64,000 nt of DNA from Vermamoeba vermiformis (GCA_045837725.1 JBEWZL010000253.1:62001-126000), one strand, 5' to 3'; positions 11,148 to 23,141 are shown, numbered from the stretch's first letter. The notes: generated from the letters alone by a model not told the origin. Program-made: numbers and translations.

Positions 11148-13558
11148 ATGGAGCATATCAAACTGCGAGTACGACATCAATTTTGCATTCAGATTCCTCT
11201 CGGCTCGGATGTGGCTACTTTGGAAGTTGCGCCTTTGATTAGCGAAACATGTTTCGGAATTGCAGTAACTAGCCAAAATTCGACGAACTGCTATCAGTAT
11301 AGAGTTAAAATAGTCGCAAGGAATGGATGGGAAGACGAAGAGTTTGGCACTTGCTTCACTTGGGAAAAACGGAACCCGATCTGTTTGGAATCGACCGGAA
11401 ACTTCAATGGCATTGCTTTGCGCGTAAAAATTAACCACGGAGTATTTGATTTTAGAAAAATCAACCAGCAGCTTATTCGAATGAAAGTCGAATGTTTTGT
11501 GGATGGGAGCTACTTGCAAGAAGGAAGCTCTTCAGTTTTGCAACTATTGCCTAAAAAACGCAAAAAAACCGCTAATGACCACGAGTTAGTTGAAGGTACG
11601 CACCACATTATTTTAAAGAAATTCGAAAATTTTCTAATTTTAGCTTTACGTTAGTTGCGGTGCCGATCTACTGGATCCCAGAAACAAGCGCGCAGCAAAC
11701 CAATGCTTACCTGGACTACAGTATCAGCTCTTTGCCCATCTCAGACGAAGAAGAAGGCATGCAATTAGTCGAGATTAACTCGAGATTGAACGAGCCTTAT
11801 CAAGCGAATCTTTTGAATTCAGACTCTAATAGCAGCGATATGTCAAGGTAAGAATATTAAAATCATGACCAATATTGACAGAGTTAGTTATGATAATAAT
11901 ACGAACGAACAATACATGGTGCTGTACAACGGCAATGCAGAAGTGATTGGCAACTTCAGAGCACTCAACTTCTACAAGGCATCAGATATCAATATCAAAG
12001 AGGATATAAGACTGCTAAGCTATAGTAAGGAATTATTCTCCGGTTCCGATTTCGTTAATTAACCTGTCATATCGTCAACATCCAGAAAAGGACCCGCGTG
12101 ACATGTTGCTAAAAATTGACGGCGTCGACTATAAATTCAAAAAAGGAATTAGCCACACGACTAACAAACGATTTGTTGGCTACATTGCACAACAAGTGGA
12201 GAGTGTGGTGCCTGATGCAGTTCAACTCATTGATGGTGAGTTCTATTGACACGAATGACACATTGAAGAGCAGTAAACTAACGACAGTGTGCTCTTTAGG
12301 TATTCTTCATGTGGACTATGAGTCACTGATTCCATATCTGAGCGAGTCAATTCGTGCCAACTTCAACGACATCAAGAACACACAAGCAAAGACAGAACGC
12401 ATTGAGAAGGTTGTTGATCAACTCTATCAACAGTTCTTGAAACAAGAGAATGAACGCTTGAAACACAAACAACCTACTGAAGATACTGACAAGCTCGTTG
12501 TCCCAGTAACACCAGAACCTTCGCCCAAGAGAGCTTGGCCGAAGCCATTTAAGATTCCAGCGGGCTGCGTCATAATTGCCATTATTGCACTAATCCTTAC
12601 TGGATCCATCATTGGCGTCGTCTACTTGGCACCAGTGACCTTCAAAGGTACTATTAAAGAGGTACCTGCGCTGCCTTATGATCCCGAAGTAGAACACATT
12701 CAACGAGCAATTTTATTGAAATTGTATACGGACACAAACGGTCCATCTTGGAACAACAGTACAAGATGGGCGACTGACGCTTCAGTATGCACGTGGTATG
12801 GCATCGAGTGTGCTAACGGTGACGGACATGTCACGAACATCTACCTGGTCAGCAATAACCTTACGGGGACTTTGAGCCCGAGCTTAGGAGATCTATCAAG
12901 CTTAGTTAACTTAACACTTGATAGACAACAACCTTCAAGGCACAATTCCGCCACAGCTATTCCAATTGAACAAATTAGAAGCGTTGCTATTGGCCCAATA
13001 GCCCACAACTCGTTGATCGGACGCGTGCCCGAAGAGTTCTCGCAAATGCGTAGCTTGAAGGTTCTGCAGCTCGGATTCAACAAAATAACCAAACTTCCGT
13101 CTAGTCTCAAGAACATGAAAAGTTTGAAGATCTTGGAAGCGCAGGACAATTTGCTTAGTGGACCGCTTCCGGATCTGTCTGTCACAACCTTGGTCACGGT
13201 GGACCTGAGCTCCAACAACTTTGAAGGTCCTTTGCCGAAGGTACCCGCTGGCATGGAGGTAATTATACTATCGAGCAACCTCTTGAACGGCACCATCGAG
13301 AACTTGTACGATCTGGATGACTTAAGACTGCTGCGGATCAACAACAATTCTTTCTCGGGAGATATCTCGTTCTCTCGCAGGCAGTGGTATATGATGGACG
13401 AAGTAGACCTGTCCAATAACGAATTCACTGGCTTCAAAGAAGATAAGATTTTGATGAATCCGGATGCCGGTTGTATCGCCAACAACAACAAGTTCATATG
13501 CCCATTGCCCAAGTGGACTTCAAAGTGTTTCGCTCAATGCAATGGCAGCGATATTTAA
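11148..13558 (+). CDS. MRF-like membrane-tethered factor with LRR ectodomain, copy A
   Basis: Domains in order: N-terminal beta-rich domain (11148-11595; FTWEKRNPICLE, KINHGVFDFRKI, ending LQLLPKKRKK, a likely nuclear signal); acidic linker (about 11655-11849); S74/ICA autoprocessing domain (about 11880-12234) with the Ser-Lys dyad SDINIK and FVGYIAQQVESVVPDAVQL; coiled coil IKNTQAKTERIEKVVDQLYQ; one membrane span GCVIIAIIALILTGSIIGVV; then LRRs introduced by LYTDTNGPSWNN and CTWYGIEC and closed by CPLPKWTSKCFAQC. Known MYRF proteins trimerise, self-cut before the Ser and release the N-terminal half to the nucleus; that role is inferred here. One LRR (about 12920-13012) reads in another frame (LQGTIPPQLFQLNKLEALLL) between two compensating shifts. 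The start is the ATG aligned with the MxxIHIR start of the paralogues. Confidence 0.75.
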
Positions 13559-13748
13559 GGTAGGTGTATTATTGGCCGAGAGTCGACAGCCGAAACAAAA
13601 TATTTAAAATTTTCGAAGACAGATTAGCAGTGAATAACTGGGAAAAATTTGCTTACCCTAAGAGCGAATAGCATGTCTATGGCGTTAAGAGTGAGTTTTC
13701 AGCGGTAGATCCGCCGTCCATGAAGAGGTTATTTATTTAACGCTTGAA
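13559..13748. other. 3' flank of copy A
   Basis: No gene seen. This short stretch lies between the stop of the LRR gene and a converging minus-strand exon. No clear terminator or repeat is visible. Confidence 0.3.
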
Positions 13749-13951
13749 CTATAATAGTTGGTTTCTCTTCCATCCAAACGAATGTAAATACGGCAACTTC
13801 GAGTAAAAATAATGTGTCTCGCGCTTATCATTGTATGTTAGCCATAATCTTTGCAAGTTGGTCAACTTGGCAAAAATTTCACGATCAGTCATGACAAATT
13901 GCCCAATATCCAAGTCAGTAAGAGCACCGACTTCGGAACTCCTTCTCTCTT
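13749..13951 (-). pseudogene. Isolated minus-strand exon or gene remnant, LRR-like
   Basis: On the minus strand an open frame of about 65 codons ends at TAG 13749-13751. It reads EVGALTDLDIGQFVM, then REIFAKLTNLQRLWLTYND and SKLPYLHSFGWKRNQLL. The composition is protein-like and LTNLQRLWL is LRR-like. There is no upstream ATG long enough to make it a gene by itself. It may be the last exon of the neighbouring minus-strand gene (14081-16797), reached by splicing past its apparent stop, or a relic of another gene. I could not identify a convincing splice partner. Confidence 0.3.
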
Positions 13952-14080
13952 AAATAAGACGATTAATAGTTGCACCGAAGTTAACATTGGCCAATAAATG
14001 ACGTGTTGTAGTGTGCAGTGTTTTTGTGGTGATTTAAAAAATTACAACGGTCAGATGACAAATAAAACATAAACATTTGT

Positions 14081-16797
14081 TCACTGCACAATACATTTGT
14101 TCTGTTGCGTGTTTTGAGTGTCATTGCTGGCATTGCTGGCATCATGTTTCTTCTCCTTAACACCAGTCTCCATCCAATCAGAAGGCTCGTAAAGACCGTC
14201 CTGCCATTTAACGACCTGTTGACCTTCGATAATATCTTGTAGCCATTTTGGGGGTAACGATACCGACGTATTCTGCCCAAATAAGATTTTCTCCAATTCT
14301 CCCCAGTGACCTTCGTAATATCTGGTCAATTACAAAGTTAATAAGCGTTAATTGCGTTCAAATTTTTTTGGTACCTCCAGTAGCGAGTGTGATCGTTAGT
14401 TGACACACCGGTGACACACCCCTGAATACCAAGCAATATCGTAAACAAGTCTGCCAAGTCTTCGGGTCGAATTAATCTACAATTCAATGTCTGCTGCAGT
14501 GACTTCCACGGGTGTTCTTTAAAGCCAAAGCCCCAAGTATCATTGATTGACCACTTGGACGAAGTGTGGCTAATGAAACTCGAGGTGGGAATGTTTTGCA
14601 AAAAAAAACGTTTGATTGTAGGAACTTAAATTATAAGCATCCGTGTCATTCGGTTCTTCCCAATCCTGTTATTATAATACTTAAATTAATATGCCGTTCG
14701 TCACGTCAGGTAAACTATTGGGAGGTACGTTTGTCGTCAAGTAGAATACAGGTTGCACGAGTTTGTTGCCTTTGAGCCAAGCAACTTCGAGTTTTGCGAT
14801 AATTGTTATTGGTTGTTTGTCGTTAGAGGGTGCTTGGACCAGAATCCGCACATATTTGCACATTGTTTTTACAAGGCGATGAGTTGGATTACTCTTCAAT
14901 ACTAGCGACGCTTTTGCCAGCGAAAAATTAATTAGTACAATGCTACAAGTTGTTATTTAGCACTACCTGTAATATCAAGGCGTTTAACTAATGATTTTAA
15001 TTCATTTACTTGCTCGTGATCAAGATGTTCCAATAGTATGGCTGCATGTTTGAGAGCCTATTATATGCAAGTTCGTTAATTAAATGCTGATAACTGTTAA
15101 GATCCATAAAATGCCTGAACGAATTTGGGCCGGATCTTCATACTGACTAAAATCATTCCATATTTTACAACAATGATTAAAACAGTATGACTGAGCGATT
15201 TGGCGGACTTTCCTTTTTAGGCATAAGTGATGCAATGCCTGCCATAGGATTAAATATAGCTGTGATTCATGGAGTGGGCGGGAGAGAGGCCGACATCATC
15301 GTTGTTACTCCGATAAATTGCATTTGTATGAATTTGAATATCCACAAAACAATACTAACCTTATCTATCTCGCATGCAAATGTTAACTTCTCGCGCAGCA
15401 AATGGAGATTGATTAAAGTATTGTAGATTGTGTGGCATTTTTCTACGTTGAACTTTTCGGCTTCCGACGGAACATTCTGTCCCCTTATTCTCTCTGTTAA
15501 CTCCCATTAAATACAAAACAATAAATCAATCACATTATAGCGATTTCGAAAATTATAACCTTTGTGTTAGAACGTACCATGATTGGACAATTTGTACTTA
15601 ACCATAATTGTCTGTAAAAATTGGAAAAATTCTCTCGTGGAAATTTCTTCTGGGCAGCCAATCCAATCCATTATAGCTCGCATATCTCGTTCATCTTTTT
15701 TCACATAAAACGAAGTATCCAAAGCATAGTAGGACTCATGTCGAGTCCATTCTATCGCGCCTTTGTCGTATAACTCGTCAACGCGCTCTCGGTCTAATTC
15801 ACCACCATCATTGGCACCGTTAACAGGGTCACTCCACGTTAAATAGATTAACGGCTGCAGCGTGCTGGCGGCAGTTCGATTGTCAACAAATCCAAGGTTA
15901 GCTTTGCACAAAAATTCAATTCTGTAGCTCTTTGAGTCTTCAAAATCTTGTCTAACATAGCTGGCATAATGATACCATAGCGTTACCATTTTTCCTTGCT
16001 CTTTGCCCAAGATAACTAACTTGATCCACCCATCGTCACCGAAAGTACGGTACGGGATACATCTCCAAGACTTGTAGCAGTCTGTAACAAGTTTAACATC
16101 GGATCTATTTGGTGCAATATAACATGCTTACCCACAAAGATAATGCGGTACAGTAAAGATTCGAAATGTACTTTCTTGGTATGTTGGAAACCAAAAACAT
16201 ATATGCGATCTTGCCAATGCATTACAGAATAGCACCATTGAAGAAAGCCTTCTGGAACATTTCTCATGATGCTGTGTATTTTACCAATTGTTTCTTGTTT
16301 TTTCTCAGTTGACTAAAGAATTGTTGGTTAAACACAAATCCAAAGTAATAGATTAGCTTACTAGCATTTCGAATAAACTTTCTGATATTTCACCACTTTT
16401 CTCATATTGTTTAATGTTTTCCAATACCACTAAATTAAATTAATATTGCTTGTCGAAGAAATAATTTTATGTACCTTTTATCTTCCAATAATATTCCTTA
16501 AATAATCTTAAAAAATCAACTTCTCCATTAGATGTAATAAGACTTCCTTCATAATTTAATCCTATTTAAATAATAACATTAATTTCATAAATTATGAAAA
16601 TTTTTTTTCACTTTACTAAATCTCTTTCTAAGTGTTTGTTCTATTTTTTCATTGCCCCAATCTCTTCCAAATTTATTGACACTGCGTATTACAAAGAGGC
16701 TTGTTTTCGCTTTTGCATAGATCAAACTCATTACATCGTTACCCAAATTCATTTGAGGGGCTAGTATAATTTTTCTCTTTTTACGTGGCGGCTCCAT
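14081..16797 (-). CDS. Unrecognised multi-exon protein with basic N terminus
   Basis: I do not recognise the family. The likely start is the ATG at 16797: MEPPRKKRKIILAPQMNL, with a nuclear-signal-like PPRKKRK, then DVMSLIYAKAKTSLFVIRSV, which is spaced loosely like a degenerate F-box. Further exons read downwards: VMHWQDRIYVFGFQHTKKVH; WYHYASYVRQDFEDSKSYRI with DERDMRAIMDWIGCPEEIST; KCHTIYNTLINLHLLREKL; LWQALHHLCLKRKVRQIAQS; ALKHAAILLEHLDHEQVNEL; VRILVQAPSNDKQPITIIAK; and a last exon ending NTQQNKCIVQ at 14081. Leu-rich helical stretches dominate the middle. It is divergent from the protease gene at 17190. Exon joins are approximate and the 3' end is uncertain (see 13749-13951). Confidence 0.5.
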
Positions 16798-17189
16798 GGT
16801 TGCCTCGAAAACAAAATAAGTTTACGCACCAAAAATTGGTATGGGCCTAACAGGCTGAACGCGTGTTTTTTAAAAAATACGCAAACGCGAAAAAACAATC
16901 AAAACACGCACAATGACCTCATAACACCACAAAACGCTCTAGGACCCATTGCTAATCGTCCTCGCCGTCGTCCCAAGGGATACGAGCCATTTTCTCATAT
17001 ATTTTTGTACACGCACCCCCGAGTTTGACACAGTAATTTTCGATTTGGTAACTATTAACAACGTCCAACGGTGCTTAAGAATGCACATAAATTTGACCGA
17101 TCTAGAGTTTACAATATTTGTCACGTAACCAAAATTGAATCACCAGGGGACATGTGACTTTTGCGCAGTCTCGTCGACAATTAAACAAG
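16798..17189. promoter_or_regulatory. Divergent promoter region with a near-perfect palindrome
   Basis: 392 nt between two diverging genes, so it should contain both promoters. At 16861-16882 lies a 22-bp near-perfect palindrome: GCGTG, a T6A6 core, then TACGC, with a single mismatched pair. It is followed by further AACGCG and ACACGC units. This layout suits a dimeric DNA-binding protein, but the binding protein is unknown. The small minus-strand peptide MARIPWDDGEDD near 16970 is too short to call. Confidence 0.3.
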
Positions 17190-18949
17190 ATGAACAACAA
17201 GTCACTCGTATTATTAGTCACGATCTTTGCTCTCGTGGCTTTAAGCATTGCCGCGGGACTGAAGGTCCCCTTGAAGGCCCGCCAGACCCGTCTCATGACT
17301 AAGCTCGGAAACAATCGCTATCCTCTGCAAGGCAACCTTACTTATTGGGGAGAGTTCTTCGCTACTGTCGGTCTCGGCACTCCGCCTCAATACGTTCAAT
17401 TGCAAGTTGACACTGGTAAGACACATCAGGACCGAAATGAGGACAAAATAGATTTTTGTGGTTGTTTAATTATATACGCATAGTAGATATTTTAGTTATG
17501 CTATAAATATTAATTGGAATCATTCACAAATTATTCTTAATTTTTAACGGTCAATTTAATTTAGGAAGCACGGATTTGATTGTCTACGGACCTGGTTGTG
17601 GCTCTGGCTGCGGCAACCCTAAGAACGTCTATGACGAAAGCCAATCATCGACTTCCAATCAAGTTACTTGCGATGACGACAACTACTATTGCAATCAGGA
17701 CGAGTAAGCATCTGTCAAGATCTGAATTGATGACCCGTGCTAACGTGTTGGTTTATATAGCTGCAACGATGACCCCGAAGGTCCTTGCGATTGGAATGAT
17801 CAGTAAGTGGAACTCAACTCAATAGGGAAATTGACACTTACCTTTTGTCTTACAGATACGGCGATGGATCTAGCATTGACGGTCACTTGGACCAAGATGT
17901 TTTCACCATTGGTTCGTTGACTACTCAATCCAGAGTCTCTATTGGTGTCATCGATACCGTAGACGCGCCCAACGGCTTCGAAGCGGTAAGATCTGCCACT
18001 GATTTCTTTAATTAATTTCAAGTAATACTGACCACGAACCAGACTGGTGTCGACGGTATTTGGGGCTTTGCTTACGAATCGTTGAGTGGCTGGCAAGGCG
18101 ACTCCGTGTTCAGCCACATCGTTGGTGACACTGGCATGTACGACTCATTCTCGCTCTGCTTGTACGAGAACAACGGTGTCTTGGAGATGGGCACTGATTA
18201 CAGCAAGGACAAGCGATTCGTTTGGACTCCTGTTCAACAAGACCAATGGTACACAGGTAAGTCGCGTCGATCTCGCTCGATCTACCGTCTCGTCCTTGTT
18301 ACTGATTCATGTTAGTTTACATCTACGACATTAAGCTCGGCAACACCTCTATTGGTATCTCTGCTTGGGATCTTAACTGGAACGGCGTAAGTAGATCCAA
18401 GTGCTTTTTGTTACGCGATCGGATCGGATCCGCTTCAGTTTGTTGAACTCAATTTAACCCCTATTATTCTTATTATAGGTTATTGTCGACTCTGGTACCA
18501 CCTTGTTGATCGTTAGCACTCAGATCATGACTGCTATTCAAAACCAAATCACTTCTTTGTGCGCCAAGACCCCGCTTGTCGGTGTGTGCGGTGTCCCTAG
18601 CAACCAAACGCTGTTCGATGGCCTGTGCTACCCGATGACTACCGCGCAAGTCAATCAATTCCCGACTCTCAGCATCAAGTTCGAGACTGCAGGTTACTTG
18701 TCTATCTTGCCGCAAGATTACTTGTGGCAAGGCGCTGGTATTCCGGGCACTTACTGCATGGGCATTCAAGCTATGGGTACGTAGTATCTCGTATTAGTAT
18801 GGATTGACGGAACTAACCGGTGGTTGGATCTAGATGGTGGTTTGCCAGTCATCATCGGTGATGTGTTCATGCAACGTTATCACGTGGTATTTGACAAGTA
18901 CTGGGATCGCATTGGTTTTGGTCCTTTGTCTTCTTGCCCCAAGCTTTAA
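17190..18949 (+). CDS. Secreted pepsin-like aspartic protease
   Basis: A1-family aspartic endopeptidase. The start MNNKSLVLLVTIFALVALS at 17190 gives a clean signal peptide; the in-frame ATG at 17154 would place charged residues before it and is less likely. A short propeptide-like stretch LKVPLKARQTRLMTKL follows. Both catalytic motifs are present: VDTGSTDLIV (split by an intron after DTG) and VDSGTTLLIV. The flap region is DQYGDGSSIDG. The C-terminal end VVFDKYWDRIGFGPL is typical. Unusual is a cysteine- and Asp-rich insert just before the flap (CGSGCGNPKNV to CDWND), probably disulphide-bonded. Length about 400 residues, normal for the family. About six short introns. Probably lysosomal or secreted, for digestion of prey. 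Confidence 0.9.
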
Positions 18950-19356
18950 ATTACCAATTAGTAAAAAGGTTAAATAACCGTTTTTCAGCCTATTAATTTT
19001 TACCTCAAAATAGTTATTTGTTCGATTTATTAAGTATGCTGAAAGTAACCGGTTGCTCATGTCGTTACGGTACGGTAATTTTGAGTGCCTCCGTTACGCG
19101 CACGAGCTGTCCAATGATCCGAATGAGAGTACAGCAAATCATTCGCATTTCACGGACTACGCAAGAAGCCCAGATCCACCAAACCAAAAATTCCCTAAGG
19201 TATTATCCAACGGAAGATAGTTAAACAAAACTTAGAAATTAGTATTCCTATTAAATCGATAAAGATCTTTAAATTTCTATAATTAGCAAATTAATACCCG
19301 TATTTTAAAACGGCTGAAAAAACTGAATTCCATTTTTCATTAAAATCTCTTCCAAG
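18950..19356. other. Intergenic, no gene recognised
   Basis: About 400 nt between two same-strand genes for secreted proteins. The open frame at 19018-19224 has no recognisable features and its composition does not look coding. The last part is AT-rich and probably holds the promoter of the next gene. Confidence 0.35.
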
Positions 19357-20321
19357 ATGACTACAAACACCGTCCTTGCCTTCGCAATACTATTTATTGC
19401 GACATCCTACGGTCGAGAATACGTCACGTACTACTACAGCGCTACTGCTGGATGTCCTAACGACGTTACGAACGCTCCGGTTAAGATCAGCCAGGCTACT
19501 GGTGTGTGCATGCTTCGATTTCCTGCATCTGGTAGCAGAATATTCAGCTGCAATAGCACTGGTATTTATGAAACAATTTGCACCGATAAAGGTAACAATT
19601 AAAAATAATTAATATCTCATTGATCTAATTCATTAATTCAGCCTGCTCGGTCTCTTGCACGATTACTAGTGTAGCTAAAGATTCATGCGCTACGACTCCT
19701 TACGGTAGCTTTTTCCAAACCTGCGGCCAAGGTGCAGTGGATGGTTCTTACGCGCCTTCTTTCGTTGGATCGCAGTACGAAGACGGAGCTTGCGGCGATC
19801 CAAATGGACCCGCTGCCGTGTACGTGGCTCAATTAGATACCTGCATCGGGCCCTACGCTACTTTCGTACAGAATTTCGGCCAAGTAAGATCAACCGCAAA
19901 ACATAGAAAAATTGAATAGTTCTTATTATTGCACTATTAGGTATATTCATGCGTTAGCTCTGAGGTTCAATACAAAAATTGCTCGTCTTCGGACTGCAGC
20001 TCCGGATGTGGCTCACTCGTTCCTTATCCATCCGGATGTCAAACAACCGCTCGCAATTTGGTGTCTGGTAGCTCAGTAGGCACGTGCTCATCCACCTCTA
20101 GCCCCTCAGGATCTCAACCAAGCACCTCGGCACCATCTGCGCAAACACCTAGTGGTGCTACTCCTGTCGCTCAAGGACCGAGCGGATCGCAACAATCGCC
20201 GAGTGCAAGTCCTAGCGCAAATCCTAGCACAAGTCCTAGCGCCAAATCGCCGCAAACTAAGTCATCTAGCGCTTATGTCGCGGTACCTTCTTTGGCGCTA
20301 GCGTTAGTTAGTCTTTTGTAA
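19357..20321 (+). CDS. Cys-rich cell-surface protein, probably GPI-anchored
   Basis: Starts with a signal peptide MTTNTVLAFAILFIATSYG. The mature part has many regularly spaced cysteines (TAGCPNDVTN, GVCMLRFPASGS, CSVSCTITSVAKDSCAT, CSSSDCSSGCGSL), implying a disulphide-rich ectodomain. It is followed by a Ser/Pro/Thr stalk of repeats such as SPSASPSANPSTSPSAK, likely glycosylated, and a hydrophobic tail AYVAVPSLALALVSLL with no basic residues after it, which fits a GPI-attachment signal. Two introns (about 19592-19641 and 19883-19940). I do not recognise a named family; similar layouts occur in cell-surface proteins of social and other amoebae. Confidence 0.7.
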
Positions 20322-20484
20322 GAATCAACCGGATCATAAACGGATTCAGATCTGATGTTTTGTCGAGTATACTCCTAGCTAAGAGATTTAAAATAATGTT
20401 GCTTTTACGAGAAGGTATGAATCGAGGTTGATTTATGTTACATTTTATATTTAACAAAACAAAATTTACAAAGCTAAGGTGGGC

Positions 20485-22931
20485 TTATTGACACTTGGCC
20501 GAACAACGCGTGGCCAACCAATCAGGTATCGGGCACGTAAAACTAACATATCGAGCGTCGCATACAAACTCATCTTTAGTGAGCGTTGAATTACCAGCCC
20601 TGGCAGTTGAGAATTTGTTGTTTGACACGTTCAAGTAGGTCATCAGCGCCAGTTCTGCTTCATCAAACGGCACTTCGCCTTCAAATTCATTGTTGGCCAA
20701 GTTGAGTTCGACCACGTTCAAGAACCGATGCAAGCGCCAGATCTCGCCAGAGAGTTGGTTCGATTCCAACGACAGATGGTTCAGTCTCGAGGGCATGGAA
20801 GGAATGGAGCCTTCAAATTTGTTGTTGGCAAGGTTTAGTCGCTGTAACCAATGCCAGTTTGTGAAGCTAGGCAAGGAACTTGACAACTGATTGTTCGACA
20901 GATCCAGCCTTGCAAGCGAAGATGCAGGTTCAACAGCCAATATTCCGCTAATTTCGTTGTCGTTGAGGTACAACTCAGTTAAGGCGGGCAGTTGCGTCAA
21001 AGTTCTAAAATTGACACGTGTCAACCGGTTGTGTGACAGATCGAGCACTGTCAGGAGGGAAAGCCGTGAGAACGAGCTCGGTATGCTGCCTTCAATTTTG
21101 TTATTTGCAAGTGCTAGTCTGTAGAGCGGGAGGTCGCCAAGGCTCTCGGGCAATGTGCCTTGAAGATTGTTGTCTGACAGACACAGCCACATATTTTCAG
21201 TCCGCACCCACACACGCCATGCCAGCCACAGATCGAAGTATTCGTCAGCCACCCATTGTTGTTCGTCCAATTGGCTCCGTTAGTTGCGAAGTACAGCTCT
21301 TCAAGAATGCGTCTTCGTTCATCCATGTGATCTGGTGTCAGGGGTGAGGGCGACGGTGTAGGGTCCGTTGATAGCGAAAAGAATAAGACAGCTGCGATTA
21401 TAGCTACGAGTGCCGTTGTCAACACCGTTGCGGCAATAACTTTCCAAGAAAATAGTTTTCGGCGTTGAGTCGGCCGTGACTTTGGGGTGTCGGACACTGA
21501 CTTTGATGCCGCACTTTGTTTCAAGAACTGTTGATAGAGTTGATCAACAACCTTCTCAATGCGTTCTGTCTTTGCTTGTGTGTTCTTGATGTCGTTGAAG
21601 TTGGCACGAATTGACTCGCTCAGATATGGAATCAACGACTCATAGTCCACATGAAGAATACCTAAAGAGCACACTGTCGTCAGTTTACTGCTACTTGATG
21701 GTGTCATTCGTGTCAATAGAACTCACCATCAATGAGCTGAACTGCATCAGGCACCACACTCTCCACTTGTTGTGCAATGTAGCCGACAAATCTTCTGTTC
21801 ACTGCTTCATTCACACCTTTCTTGAACTTGTAGTCAACGCCGTCAATCTTCAACAGCACATCACGTGCATCGGCAACTGGAAAAACATCGTGTCAGAGCT
21901 CAATCATTTATATGCAAGTAGATCTAGACTTACACTCAGTAATGAGTCTTATGTCCTCTTTGATATTGATATCTGATGCCTTGTAGAAGTTGAGTGCTCT
22001 GAAGTTGCCAATCACTTCTGCATTGCCGTTGTACAGCACCATGTATTGCTCGTTCGTGTTACTTTCGTGCACGGGCATGTTGTACATCTCTGTTGATCCT
22101 CCAGGACCAATTGCAAGCTCCAATTGATGATTATCCTCGTAGACAGTGACACTGGCAACGGAAATATTAATACTCATATTTAAATAGAGAATTAATAACT
22201 TGGGGCTTACGGGTTGAAAGTAGTGATGTACGATTGTTGTTCGGGGCTGGAGGAGTAGGCAGCCTCAGTAGAATGATAAACCATTTCTGGACTGTTCTCT
22301 AGGGAATATTCAACGCTGTTACTTAGCTCATGCGCTGCCTCGTAGTTTTCATCACGCCATTCTAAGGGGATCACGACTAAAAATTGAAGAAGTCGTTAAA
22401 ACCAAGTTTACGACAATAGTTTAACGTACCTTCAATGTCATATTTTCCTTTTCGCTTTTTAGGCAGTAATTGAATTATTTCAGAGCTCGCAATCTTGCAA
22501 GATTGTGCCACATCTGACAGGCACTCTACTTTAAGCTGAATATTTTGCTTGGCGATTCTTCTGAAGTCAAAAAAGCCTTGTTGAACCTTCAAGCGTAATA
22601 TTATTCCAGTAATTTCAGCCGAATCTTTGTCATTTTGAAAGCTGATCGGATTTCGCTTCGCCCAAGCCAAACAATTTTGAACTGTGTTGGTCTTCTTAGT
22701 GCCATAGAATGCGTTGAGTATATGCACTTTATATTCGAATTTTGTCTTTGAGACGATATCCACGACGGCAAATCCAAACTCGTCGCCAGCCGTAAGCAAA
22801 TGCGACACCACACTAAGGCTATTTGGTGGCGCCTGCAATGGAATTACTAATTGAAATATATTTCTAACGTGTATGCTCTTCATGTTTGAAGTAGTTGTTG
22901 AAATGTCGAAAAGTGACGATAGGTCACCCAT
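20485..22931 (-). CDS. MRF-like membrane-tethered factor with LRR ectodomain, copy B (frameshifted)
   Basis: Same architecture as copy A, on the minus strand. The N-terminal domain (22931 to about 22430) includes IHVRNIFQLVIPL, CLAWAKRNPISFQN and QGFFDFRRI, and ends IQLLPKKRKG. A linker follows, then the ICA domain with FYKASDINIKEDIRLITEC and RRFVGYIAQQVESVVPDAV, coiled coil, membrane span WKVIAATVLTTALVAIIAAV (about 21365-21445), and an LRR domain starting LYFATNGANWTNNNGW and ending FTCPIPDWLATRCSAKC. The LRR part (20485-21210) lies in a different frame from the rest: the shift falls at about 21205-21215, just after SICGWHGV, in a CA-repeat-like stretch. It is therefore a recent pseudogene, or a sequencing error. 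A second possible start is MKSIHVRN at 22889. Confidence 0.7.
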
Positions 22932-23141
22932 TTTGTCTCAAACTTGACGTTTTGACAGATCAACGAGTTTCATCTCTGTCTCGTGCAATAATTAGAGATA
23001 TTTTGAATGCTAGAACATTTGTTGGTATTGATAGTTAGTTGAAATGAAGGAAAGCCTACAAAGGTCGTCGGTTAAATTAATTAATTTACGTCAAAAGATC
23101 TTTTATTTACATCGCTTGAAGCACTATTAGAATACTTCCAA

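Noticed and set aside
12116-12298. Open frame reading from the ICA domain straight through the 64-nt intron into the coiled coil
   Set aside because: The upstream part is out of frame with the conserved chaperone sequence; splicing the GTGAGT...TTTAG intron gives the DGILHVDYES join seen in all four copies.
12841-13512. 223-codon minus-strand frame over the LRR domain of copy A
   Set aside because: It is the antisense of codon-biased LRR sequence; no family signal.
13574-14000. Possible small nuclear RNA gene
   Set aside because: No U1, U2, U4, U5 or U6 signature sequence could be recognised; part of the stretch is better explained as a minus-strand exon.
16960-17000. Tiny minus-strand peptide MARIPWDDGEDD
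   Set aside because: Thirteen codons with no partner exon; it could be chance within a promoter region.
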